Positions 46,893-54,433 of a stretch of DNA of 64,000 bases are shown one piece after another; the stretch's first letter is position 1; every line of letters starts with the position of its first letter. The stretch covers positions 124,001 through 188,000 of the forward strand of contig NZ_VEBK01000007.1 in the NCBI RefSeq assembly GCF_007676755.1. Direction: 5' to 3'. The DNA is from Bacillus sp. FJAT-22090. GTDB lineage: Bacteria > Bacillota > Bacilli > Bacillales_A > Planococcaceae. The position numbers and the translations under genes were made by a program. The notes under the pieces were generated by a model, which did not search any database, was not told the DNA's origin, and saw nothing but the letters and a program-made list of their open reading frames with translations.

Positions 46893-48392
46893 ATGACGGT
46901 TGAACAACAGTTTTTAGATTATGTGAAAAAGATTGGTGCCTACAATGAAGCATTAGGAGTTCTATATTGGGATATGCGCACTGGTGCACCAAAAAAAGGA
47001 ATTGATCAGCGCTCGGAAGTTGTAGGGGTACTTGCTACCGAGGTGTTTAACTTATCTACTTCAGACGAACTTAAAGGTTTATTGGACGGAGTAGAAGCTT
47101 CACTAGATCATGCTGATATTGTAACGAAACGCACATTTGAAGAAGTAAAAAAAGAGTATGATTTAAGTAAAAGAATTCCGGCAGAGGAATATAAGAAGTT
47201 TGTCATTCTTCAATCTAAGTCCGAATCGGTTTGGGAAGAGGCAAAAGCAACGAATGATTGGGCTATGTTCATGCCATATTTAAAAGAAATGGTCGCAACT
47301 TTAAAGCAGTTTGTTAACTATTGGGGAGTAAAAGATGATAACCCGTATAACGTCCTGCTTGATCAATACGAACCAGGAATGACGACTGAAGTATTAGATC
47401 AAGTGTTTGGAGATTTACGAAGCCGAATTGTTCCGTTATTAAAGAAAATTGCAGAATCACCGAACCAACCAAAGACAGATTTTCTATTCAAGCATTTCGA
47501 TAAACAAAAACAAGAGGCTTTTAGTTTGGACGTACTAAAGCAACTAGGATATGATTTTGAAGCTGGTAGATTAGATGAAACTGTACATCCATTCGCGACA
47601 GGATTGAATCGTGGGGATGTGCGAATTACAACGAAATACGATGAGTCTGATTTCCGTTCTGCCGTTTTTGGAACAATTCATGAATGTGGTCATGCGATTT
47701 ACGAGCAAAACGTTGGAGAAGAGCTTACGGGAACGCCACTAGCTAGTGGTGCATCCATGGGAATACATGAATCTCAGTCATTATTTTATGAAAACTTTGT
47801 TGGGCGAAATCCGAAATTTTGGGAACAAAATTATGAAAAGCTCCAGAGCTATTCACCTGACCAATTTGGAAACGTTACGATGGAAGAATTTTTGCGTGCT
47901 ATCAACGAAGTGAAGCCTTCTCTTATCCGAATTGAAGCAGATGAATTGACGTATGCACTTCATATTATGATACGCTATGAAATAGAAAAAGGCTTGTTCA
48001 ATGGAGATTTACAAGTAGAAGATTTACCTGAAATTTGGAATGCAAAATATGAAGAATATTTGGGTGTTCGTCCACAAACAGATGCTGAAGGTATTTTACA
48101 AGATGTCCACTGGGCAGGAGCGAGCTTTGGCTATTTTCCTTCATACGCACTTGGATACATGTACGCTTCACAATTTAAAGCAGCGATGTTAAAGGATATC
48201 CCTAACTTTGACGAGTTATTTGAGCAGGGGGATCTTTCTCCGATTAAAGAGTGGCTTACTCAAAATGTCCATCAATATGGGGCATTAAAAAAACCACTGG
48301 ACATATTGCAAAGTGCTACAGGAGAAGGACTTAATGGCAACTACCTAGCAGATTATTTAGAAGAAAAATATACGAAGATATATCAGCTATAA
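46893..48392 (+). CDS. ypwA: Carboxypeptidase M32 YpwA
   Basis: Thermostable carboxypeptidase 1 family zinc metallopeptidase removing C-terminal residues. The zinc motif is HECGH in GTIHECGHAIYEQN, with the downstream glutamate in GIHESQSLFYEN and the family segment DVHWAGASFGYFPSYALGYMYASQ. 499 residues (B. subtilis YpwA 501). Last gene that keeps the B. subtilis order in this window. Confidence 0.95.
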   Translation: MTVEQQFLDYVKKIGAYNEALGVLYWDMRTGAPKKGIDQRSEVVGVLATEVFNLSTSDELKGLLDGVEASLDHADIVTKRTFEEVKKEYDLSKRIPAEEYKKFVILQSKSESVWEEAKATNDWAMFMPYLKEMVATLKQFVNYWGVKDDNPYNVLLDQYEPGMTTEVLDQVFGDLRSRIVPLLKKIAESPNQPKTDFLFKHFDKQKQEAFSLDVLKQLGYDFEAGRLDETVHPFATGLNRGDVRITTKYDESDFRSAVFGTIHECGHAIYEQNVGEELTGTPLASGASMGIHESQSLFYENFVGRNPKFWEQNYEKLQSYSPDQFGNVTMEEFLRAINEVKPSLIRIEADELTYALHIMIRYEIEKGLFNGDLQVEDLPEIWNAKYEEYLGVRPQTDAEGILQDVHWAGASFGYFPSYALGYMYASQFKAAMLKDIPNFDELFEQGDLSPIKEWLTQNVHQYGALKKPLDILQSATGEGLNGNYLADYLEEKYTKIYQL

Positions 48393-48437
48393 CGTAATCC
48401 CGCATAATAATATAATCATGTTTTTTATATGTAAAAC

Positions 48438-48482
48438 AATAAGCCGTATTTCCGTTTTTGCTATCGGATATACGGCTTATTT
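48438..48482 (+). terminator. Terminator of ypwA
   Basis: AATAAGCCGTAT pairs perfectly with ATACGGCTTATT, with an inner TCCG/CGGA stem, and is flanked by A and T runs usable in both directions. Confidence 0.85.
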
Positions 48483-48662
48483 CACGATCTAGGTATATAC
48501 TAATTTATATTTCGGGATTACGAGGAAGTAGGAATTAGGTAGATTCTCCAAAGATTTAACGGTATTTGAAGAAATCCATAGAGTTACTTCTAAGTATTTT
48601 CTGCAGATGTTTAATATGATGTTGTAAGGATTTTTATTTTCAAAGAAAGAAGGGTTCACATA

Positions 48663-49085
48663 ATGATACAATCTGTTGTACATATAGCTTTGGTTGTTCA
48701 GGATTACGATGATGCTATTGAGTTCTACACAAAAAAACTTCATTTTACGTTAATTGAAGATACGTATCAACCAGAGCAAGATAAACGATGGGTAGTAGTA
48801 GCCCCACCTGGTTCTTCGGGAACTACCATATTACTTGCAAGGGCCTCAAAACCAGAACAAACATGTTTTATTGGAAATCAAGCGGGAGGCAGAGTTTTTC
48901 TATTCCTTGCGACAGATGACTTTTGGAGAGACTATAATGAAATGATAGAAAGAGAAATAGAATTTGTTAGAGAGCCACTGGAACAACCATATGGCATTGT
49001 TGCTGTATTCAAAGATTTATACGGAAACCTATGGGATTTAATACAATATAAAGAATATCACCCTATGTTTCAGCGAATAAAATAA
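48663..49085 (+). CDS. VOC (glyoxalase-fold) family protein, first of two
   Basis: A 140-residue vicinal-oxygen-chelate protein: VVHIALVVQDYDDAIEFYTKKLHFTL at the start, and VREPLEQPYGIVAVFKDLYGNLWDLIQYK at the end. The first His and the last acidic metal-ligand positions (H in VHIAL, the EYH region at the C-terminus) can be seen, but the full set is uncertain. Substrate unknown; such proteins include glyoxalases, dioxygenases and antibiotic-resistance proteins. ATG 48663 behind AAGAAGGG. Confidence 0.85.
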   Translation: MIQSVVHIALVVQDYDDAIEFYTKKLHFTLIEDTYQPEQDKRWVVVAPPGSSGTTILLARASKPEQTCFIGNQAGGRVFLFLATDDFWRDYNEMIEREIEFVREPLEQPYGIVAVFKDLYGNLWDLIQYKEYHPMFQRIK

Positions 49086-49198
49086 GCTAAAAACATTCGA
49101 AAAGTTTTCATAGTATTTTAAACTGTTGAATAGAGTTCTAAGTTTAATCCGATAAGGAAAACTGGCCATTAAGTATGCTTAAAGAAAGAGAGGATAAT

Positions 49199-49603
49199 AT
49201 GAGCGAAAAGTTTGTCCATCATGTATGTATCCAAACAAATGATTATAGAAAATCACTCCATTTCTACACTGAAATTCTTGGATTTGAGTTAATTGAAGAA
49301 ACTGCAAATTTTCATAATCGCTATTATAATTCTTGGTTAAGATTAAGCTCTTTTTACATCGAACTTCAGACGGCCAAAATTGGAGAAGATCTCCCTCATA
49401 ACAATCCAGCTAGTCAAGGAATTGTCCACCTTTGTCTGTGGGTAAAAGATCTAGCAAAAGAAGTGGAGTATATCAAGAGAATGGGTTTTCAATTTATATT
49501 AAAGAATAATCAGGAAATATACTCCGTTGAGAATGGAAGTCTATGCAAACTTATAGCTCCTGAGGGAACTATTATTGAACTACGCGATAATAAAGGAATC
49601 TAG
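49199..49603 (+). CDS. VOC (glyoxalase-fold) family protein, second of two
   Basis: A 134-residue VOC protein: FVHHVCIQTNDYRKSLHFYTEILGFELIEE, a central HLCLWVKDLAKEVEYIKRMGF and the terminal LIAPEGTIIELRDN. The typical metal-ligand pattern (His in the first strand, His in IVHLCLWV, Glu in IIELR) is complete, so it probably binds a divalent metal. Low similarity to the upstream VOC protein. ATG 49199 follows AGAGAGGA; the in-frame ATG at 49175 lies before that site. Confidence 0.87.
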   Translation: MSEKFVHHVCIQTNDYRKSLHFYTEILGFELIEETANFHNRYYNSWLRLSSFYIELQTAKIGEDLPHNNPASQGIVHLCLWVKDLAKEVEYIKRMGFQFILKNNQEIYSVENGSLCKLIAPEGTIIELRDNKGI

Positions 49604-49673
49604 CGGTGATCTAGTTATTACTCAATTTATACGTATCACATAAGTAACTGGATATAACTTGAAAAAATTTTAA

Positions 49674-49711
49674 AGAGTATTCCTACATAAAGAATGTAGT
49701 AATGCTCTTTT
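49674..49711 (+). terminator. Terminator after the second VOC gene
   Basis: AGAGTATTCCTACAT and ATGTAGTAATGCTCT pair with one wobble and one mismatch, followed by TTTTC. Confidence 0.7.
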
Positions 49712-49995
49712 CTATTATTCATCAAAAATCAACGTAGATGCTCATCTTTTCCCGAAAACATCTTTAAAGGATTTTTCATTTGTCTTCTTTTATTAAGAGG
49801 GATTTCAATTAAAAAAGAACGATTTTAGGCAAATTGCATAGAATAAATCATACAAAAAACTTTTATGTGAATGCCATTTTATAAAAAACATTATACCTAC
49901 AATTACTGTTGTCAAGATGATGGATCACTACTATGATACATTACTGACGAAATCATCAATTATAAATATGTCAGCAAAGCGGGGATGAGTATTCT
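49712..49995. other. Gene-free AT-rich interval before the SPOCS cluster
   Basis: Together with the 70 bp before the terminator this makes about 390 bp without a gene. It is AT-rich, with no frame over 30 codons that has a start and ribosome-binding site, and no clear promoter; CATTAC near 49938 only weakly resembles a sporulation -10 box. Confidence 0.4.
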
Positions 49996-51570
49996 ATGAT
50001 TGACGATAAATATGAGCAAAATAGAAAAGTTAACCCAAAAGAAGTATTTGTATCTACTATTGCTTATGATTTTCAGTATGTGAGCAAAGAAGGGAAATTA
50101 ACACTTCCATGGATTAACAAGGAAGCAATAAAGAAGATAAACGTCTTACAAAACGATGTATTCGCTTTTGCGGATAGTACAGAACCTCCTCATTTAGAAA
50201 TAGTGAATGAAGAAAGCGTTGACAAGTTAATACTAGACCCAACTAAGGAGCTTCAAACGATAGATCAAGGGATAGAAATAAAGAAGAATACCATGCTACG
50301 TACTAAAACTATTAAAATTCCTTTTGTCACTTTCGAAAAAATCTATAACTTTCGTTACCCGCCAATTTTATCTAAAACAATAGATATTGTGGATGATGTC
50401 AGTGATTCGCAGCTGGAAATCTTGAGCAGGCAGGAGGGGACCGCTCAGTACGAGCATAGTGTTGAAGCTGAGGATATTAGAGAGTTAAATGATACAAATG
50501 CAAATATATTAGGTAAATATAAATTAGAAAATAATCAAACTAATGGATTTAACAAAAAACTTGAAGTAAACAAAAAGAGTATAAAAATTTCATTCACCAC
50601 TCTTCAAAGACTTCTTACCCGTCGTTTTCCTTTTAAATTTACTTATACGGCTAGTAGCAAACATTCTCAATCTAAAACCGACAATGAGCATATTGGAGCA
50701 TCCCATACTTCGAATAAAATCAAAGTGGAGGATAAATTCATATTAGATAAGGTATTAGAAAATAGGGATAGTTATAATCAACGTACTCTTCAAAACGATC
50801 ATGATGTGTACAAAAAACACTCGTATAAGGTTAATATACATACTAATGTTCGTTCAAAAATAATAATAGTCCCTTTTTCTACGTTTGTAGAAGTTGATAA
50901 CTTTCTCCACCCACCAATATTCGGAAATACAATTCAACATACATTTTATTCTTTTGAACAAAATGATAGACAAATTCCATCATTGAGTACAAAAATTATT
51001 GATACAACAACCCATTACCATGAAAAGCCTTTTTGTCATTTACTTGGGTTTAAATCACATGAAATTGTATACTCTACAGAAAAGTATTATAAGAAAAGTT
51101 TGGGCAATGGAAAAGATAATTCTCTAGGGGTTGCAGTACCTTTGCATGGAGGGTCGAAAGAGAACATAGCAGAAAGAGATAATTCATATGTAAATAATCG
51201 ATTTAATATAAGAGTTCCAGTTATACTAGGTGAATATAATATAGAATTCAGTTTGGAACAAGAAATTCCATTTGAGGATAAAATCTTTCAAATAAAAGAA
51301 ATTTCGAAAGAAGTTGAAGTTATAGATTGTAAATTTGTTCCACAGAATTTTTCTCATCCAAATGATGATGGAAATCGCGAAGTATTAGAAGGGAAACTTT
51401 TTTTAGAAGGATTTATTAAGCAACAAATTGAATACAGTACGTTTCATGACACGAATGAAAGTACTACGCCAATGAATTTAGAAAAGCCTCTTTATCCGCT
51501 ACATCAAAAAATTATTTTAGAATTAATAATTCAACTTCTGCAAGTCCAAAAGACTACTCTGTCATTTTAA
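49996..51570 (+). CDS. Long SPOCS/DUF3794-type protein with rearranged domain order
   Basis: 524 residues, no signal peptide or membrane helix. The C-terminal part (404-481) matches the first half of the SPOCS domain in the downstream paralogues: VPVILGEYNIEF, then C-K-F-V-P and KLFLEGFIKQQIEYST. The element that follows this half in the paralogues (VPFSGF..FLVPPI) lies upstream here and three times over: 104-128, 194-215 and 287-313. The last copy is followed by YHEKPFCHLLGFKSHEI. A closing IILELIIQLLQVQ (506-518) matches the paralogues' C-terminus. Likely spore-coat or exosporium related; function unproven. Confidence 0.7.
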   Translation: MIDDKYEQNRKVNPKEVFVSTIAYDFQYVSKEGKLTLPWINKEAIKKINVLQNDVFAFADSTEPPHLEIVNEESVDKLILDPTKELQTIDQGIEIKKNTMLRTKTIKIPFVTFEKIYNFRYPPILSKTIDIVDDVSDSQLEILSRQEGTAQYEHSVEAEDIRELNDTNANILGKYKLENNQTNGFNKKLEVNKKSIKISFTTLQRLLTRRFPFKFTYTASSKHSQSKTDNEHIGASHTSNKIKVEDKFILDKVLENRDSYNQRTLQNDHDVYKKHSYKVNIHTNVRSKIIIVPFSTFVEVDNFLHPPIFGNTIQHTFYSFEQNDRQIPSLSTKIIDTTTHYHEKPFCHLLGFKSHEIVYSTEKYYKKSLGNGKDNSLGVAVPLHGGSKENIAERDNSYVNNRFNIRVPVILGEYNIEFSLEQEIPFEDKIFQIKEISKEVEVIDCKFVPQNFSHPNDDGNREVLEGKLFLEGFIKQQIEYSTFHDTNESTTPMNLEKPLYPLHQKIILELIIQLLQVQKTTLSF

Positions 51571-51761
51571 CACCCATTAAATGGTGCTTTAAAATTTGGA
51601 TGAATAACCATAAATATATGACTTGATAAAGGCGATTTTAAATTCGATTGTTGAATTTGGAATGGTCTTTTATTATGGAAGAGAATTTTTAAATTGTAAA
51701 TGAACACTTAGTTTTAACCCACCATCTGTGTCTATTGCTCATACACTAATCTCCTATAAAA

Positions 51762-51770
51762 CATACCTTA
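51762..51770 (+). promoter_or_regulatory. Sporulation-type -10 element before the first SPOCS paralogue
   Basis: CATACCTTA fits the SigE/SigK -10 pattern CATAnnnTA; a second match, CATACACTA, is at 51740-51748. No clear -35 box. The next two genes carry the same type of element. Confidence 0.35.
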
Positions 51771-51803
51771 AAAAAGTAGCAAGAATGAATGGAGGAAATA
51801 GTA

Positions 51804-52541
51804 ATGAGCGAACAAAATGAAATACGTAATGAGTGTTGCCCTGTCGAAATTCCTTGTCAAGTTGAGGCAACGTCTCTAACTCCCCTTTCCGATGAACCTT
51901 CAATTCCAAATGTACTTCCAGCGAACGCTAGACCTATTATTAAGGTTCCAGTTGTATTAGCAGAGACGACAATACAAGTTGTAGTAGAAGCGAACATCCC
52001 GCTCAATCCACCCGCAAGTGAAATTAAACGAGTATTTAAAGATGTATTTCTGACGCAATGTAAACTTATTCCTGTACGTTTTGGTACAGATTTATGTCAT
52101 GGTGAAGTTAGCACCGTAACAAGAGCTAAACTATTTATAGAAGGGTATATTCGTAAAGATATAGAATACGCTACAGAGGATTGTAATGGTGTTCTACGGG
52201 ATCGGATTGCCACTGTACCGTTTTCAGGCTTTGTAGATTTAGAAAATTTTCTGGTACCGCCAATTTTAGGGGATTCTTCCGAAAGCAGATCTCGATTTAT
52301 TCATCCTCAAAAAAGCGATAGTCCACGTTTAGATAAATACTTCTTTGAAAATAGAGTTTACTATAATGAACAGCCATATTGTGAGTTAGTAAGTGCAAAT
52401 TTCTTTGAACTGGATTTTTCGCCATGTCCAACTGATGCAGATGAAACATTTAGCACTCTTCGAGAAAAAATTGTTGTAGATCTAACACTTAAAGTACTAC
52501 AAGACCGCCAAGTGAGAATTCAGTCTTTAGGCAATCCTTAA
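51804..52541 (+). CDS. SPOCS/DUF3794 domain protein, paralogue 1
   Basis: 245 residues, cytosolic by sequence. After a short Cys/Pro-rich head (ECCPVEIPCQVEATSLTPL) comes one SPOCS-type domain: IKVPVVLAETTIQVVVEANIPLNPP, DVFLTQCKLIPVRF, AKLFIEGYIRKDIEYAT, RIATVPFSGFVDL, QPYCELVSANFFELDFSPCP and a closing EKIVVDLTLKVLQ. SPOCS domains occur in SipL/SpoVID-type coat and exosporium morphogenesis proteins. The ATG at 51804 follows GGAGG. About two-thirds identical by eye to paralogues 2 and 3. Confidence 0.8.
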   Translation: MSEQNEIRNECCPVEIPCQVEATSLTPLSDEPSIPNVLPANARPIIKVPVVLAETTIQVVVEANIPLNPPASEIKRVFKDVFLTQCKLIPVRFGTDLCHGEVSTVTRAKLFIEGYIRKDIEYATEDCNGVLRDRIATVPFSGFVDLENFLVPPILGDSSESRSRFIHPQKSDSPRLDKYFFENRVYYNEQPYCELVSANFFELDFSPCPTDADETFSTLREKIVVDLTLKVLQDRQVRIQSLGNP

Positions 52542-52602
52542 TGTGGTAAAACTATTAATACAGATACCTATTATAATCGTTTAGTTGCGAAAGAGATGAA
52601 GA

Positions 52603-52611
52603 CATACTATA
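52603..52611 (+). promoter_or_regulatory. Sporulation-type -10 element before SPOCS paralogue 2
   Basis: CATACTATA, an exact CATAnnnTA match, 34 bp before the ATG. A CGAA sits 15 bp upstream, exactly as in front of paralogue 3. Confidence 0.45.
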
Positions 52612-52636
52612 TGGTAAATGAGAGGAGGTGATTTTG

Positions 52637-53374
52637 ATGAGTGAACAAAATCTTACAAGTGGTGGAGAATGTCCTATAGTTGCTCCATGTCCAGTGGACG
52701 CAGTAACACTGACTCCACTGAACGATGACCCATCAGCACCTTGTTTAGTTCCCCACAACGTTAACCCAGTTTTGAAAGTTCCCGTTGTATTAGCTGAAAG
52801 AACTATACAGATTGTAGTAGAATCGAATATTCCGCTTAATCCACCTGCAAGTGAAATTAAACGAGTATTCAAAGATGTATTTATAACGCAATGTAAACTT
52901 GTTCCTGTGCGTTTTGGCTCCGAGGTATGTAATGGTCAAGTGCGTACGGTAACAAGAGCAAAATTATTTGTAGAAGGATTTATTCGCAAAGATATTGAAT
53001 ACGCAACAACCAATTGTAATGGATTTATCCGTGATCGAATTGCTACAATTCCATTTTCCGGATTTGCTGAAATAGGGGAAGGAGACTTTTTAGTTTTTCC
53101 TACAATAGGAGAGTCCTTCGAAAACAGATCACGATTTATCGATCCGAGAAATAGTGATATTCCACGCTTGGATAAATACTTCTTTGAAAATAATGTGTAT
53201 TATAATGAACAACCATATTGCGAGTTAATAAGTGCAGATTTCTTTGAACTCGATTTTTCTCCATGTCCAACAGAAGTAGGTGCATCATTTAGTACACTAC
53301 GTGAAAAAATTGTAGTTGATCTGACGCTAAAAGTACTGCAAGTAAGACAAGTGAGAGTGAATGCTTTACCTTAG
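52637..53374 (+). CDS. SPOCS/DUF3794 domain protein, paralogue 2
   Basis: 245 residues with the same plan as paralogue 1: head ECPIVAPCPVDAVTLTPL, SPOCS first half VLKVPVVLAERTIQIVVESN, VFITQCKLVPVRF, AKLFVEGFIRKDIEYAT, then RIATIPFSGFAEI and YYNEQPYCELISADFFELDFSPCP. Cysteines recur at conserved places and may cross-link in a spore layer (inference). ATG 52637 behind AGAGGAGGTG. Closest in sequence to paralogue 3, with which it shares its ribosome-binding region and terminator. Confidence 0.8.
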   Translation: MSEQNLTSGGECPIVAPCPVDAVTLTPLNDDPSAPCLVPHNVNPVLKVPVVLAERTIQIVVESNIPLNPPASEIKRVFKDVFITQCKLVPVRFGSEVCNGQVRTVTRAKLFVEGFIRKDIEYATTNCNGFIRDRIATIPFSGFAEIGEGDFLVFPTIGESFENRSRFIDPRNSDIPRLDKYFFENNVYYNEQPYCELISADFFELDFSPCPTEVGASFSTLREKIVVDLTLKVLQVRQVRVNALP

Positions 53375-53417
53375 AAATTATATACTTCGAGAGTTCCTAC
53401 AACAAATCATATTCAAA

Positions 53418-53449
53418 ATAAAACGTTTGGTGAAAACCAAGCGTTTTTG
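53418..53449 (+). terminator. Terminator of SPOCS paralogue 2
   Basis: AAAACGTTTGGT, loop GAAA, ACCAAGCGTTTT (one wobble), then T. The arm sequence recurs after paralogue 3. Confidence 0.85.
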
Positions 53450-53560
53450 CAGTTGTTATGGTCCTTATAAGGTAAACAGAAACGAGTCTATAAAAGTGAT
53501 TGTATATAAAATAATAGTAAGATATTCATTAAAATAGCTTAGAGACGAAGTGTTGAACTG

Positions 53561-53569
53561 CATACTATA
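53561..53569 (+). promoter_or_regulatory. Sporulation-type -10 element before SPOCS paralogue 3
   Basis: CATACTATA, identical to the element before paralogue 2 and with the same upstream CGAA spacing; 45 bp before the GTG start. Confidence 0.45.
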
Positions 53570-53613
53570 AGTTGAGTGATCTTCTAGTAAGAATCTGAAA
53601 GGAGGTGAATTTA

Positions 53614-54354
53614 GTGAGTGAACAAAATCTTACAAGTAGCGGAGAAAGTCTAATTATTGCTCCATGTCCAGTGGAAGCAGTGACACTAACACCTCTAACT
53701 GATGACCCAGCAACACCTTGCTTAGTTCCATCAAGCGTTAATCCCATTATTAAAATCCCCGTTGTATTAGCTGAAAGAACACTTCAAATCGTAGTAGAAT
53801 CGAATATTCCGCTTAATCCACCAGCAAGTGAAATTAAACGAGTATTTAAAGATGCATTTCTCACACAATGTAAACTTGTTCCAGTACGGTTTGGCACAGA
53901 AATATGTGATGGTGTTCGTACAGTTACAAGAGCTAAATTATTTGTAGAAGGATTTATTCGCAAAGATATTGAGTATTCTACATCGAACTGTAATGGGGTT
54001 ATTCGTGATCGAATTGCTACCGTGCCATTTTCAGGATTTGCAGAATTAAGAGAGGGGGACTTCTTTGTTTTTCCTACACTAGGATATTCTTTCGAAAACA
54101 GGTCTCGTTTTATAAATCCGAAAAACGGTGATACTCCACGCTTGGATAAATACTTTTTTGAAAATAATGTGTATTATAATGAACAGCCTTATTGTGAGTT
54201 AATAAGTGCAGATTTCTTTGAGCTTGATTTTTCGCCATGTCCAACAGAAGCAGGTGCATCTTTTAGCACGCTTCGCGAAAAAATTGTACTTGACCTTACG
54301 CTAAAAGTACTGCAAGTAAGACAAGTGAGAGTAGACTCTTTAGGTTTGTCCTAA
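53614..54354 (+). CDS. SPOCS/DUF3794 domain protein, paralogue 3
   Basis: 246 residues, start GTG 53614 behind AAAGGAGGTG. Same domain plan as paralogues 1 and 2: head SLIIAPCPVEAVTLTPL (one Cys fewer than paralogue 2), IKIPVVLAERTLQIVVESN, AFLTQCKLVPVRF, AKLFVEGFIRKDIEYST, RIATVPFSGFAEL, QPYCELISADFFELDFSPCP. Probably the product of a recent duplication with paralogue 2. Converges on the cytochrome oxidase operon. Confidence 0.8.
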   Translation: MSEQNLTSSGESLIIAPCPVEAVTLTPLTDDPATPCLVPSSVNPIIKIPVVLAERTLQIVVESNIPLNPPASEIKRVFKDAFLTQCKLVPVRFGTEICDGVRTVTRAKLFVEGFIRKDIEYSTSNCNGVIRDRIATVPFSGFAELREGDFFVFPTLGYSFENRSRFINPKNGDTPRLDKYFFENNVYYNEQPYCELISADFFELDFSPCPTEAGASFSTLREKIVLDLTLKVLQVRQVRVDSLGLS

Positions 54355-54388
54355 TTTCATATTAATAGTAGTTCCAAAAAAGCGACCT

Positions 54389-54433
54389 ACAATAATAAAA
54401 ACGCTTGGTTTTCACCAAGCGTTTTTATTATTA
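54389..54433. terminator. Bidirectional terminator between paralogue 3 and the oxidase operon
   Basis: AATAATAAAAACGCTTGGT and its exact complement around TTTC; A and T runs on both sides serve the + strand coat-type gene and the minus-strand oxidase genes. The minus-strand gene ends inside it. Confidence 0.93.
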
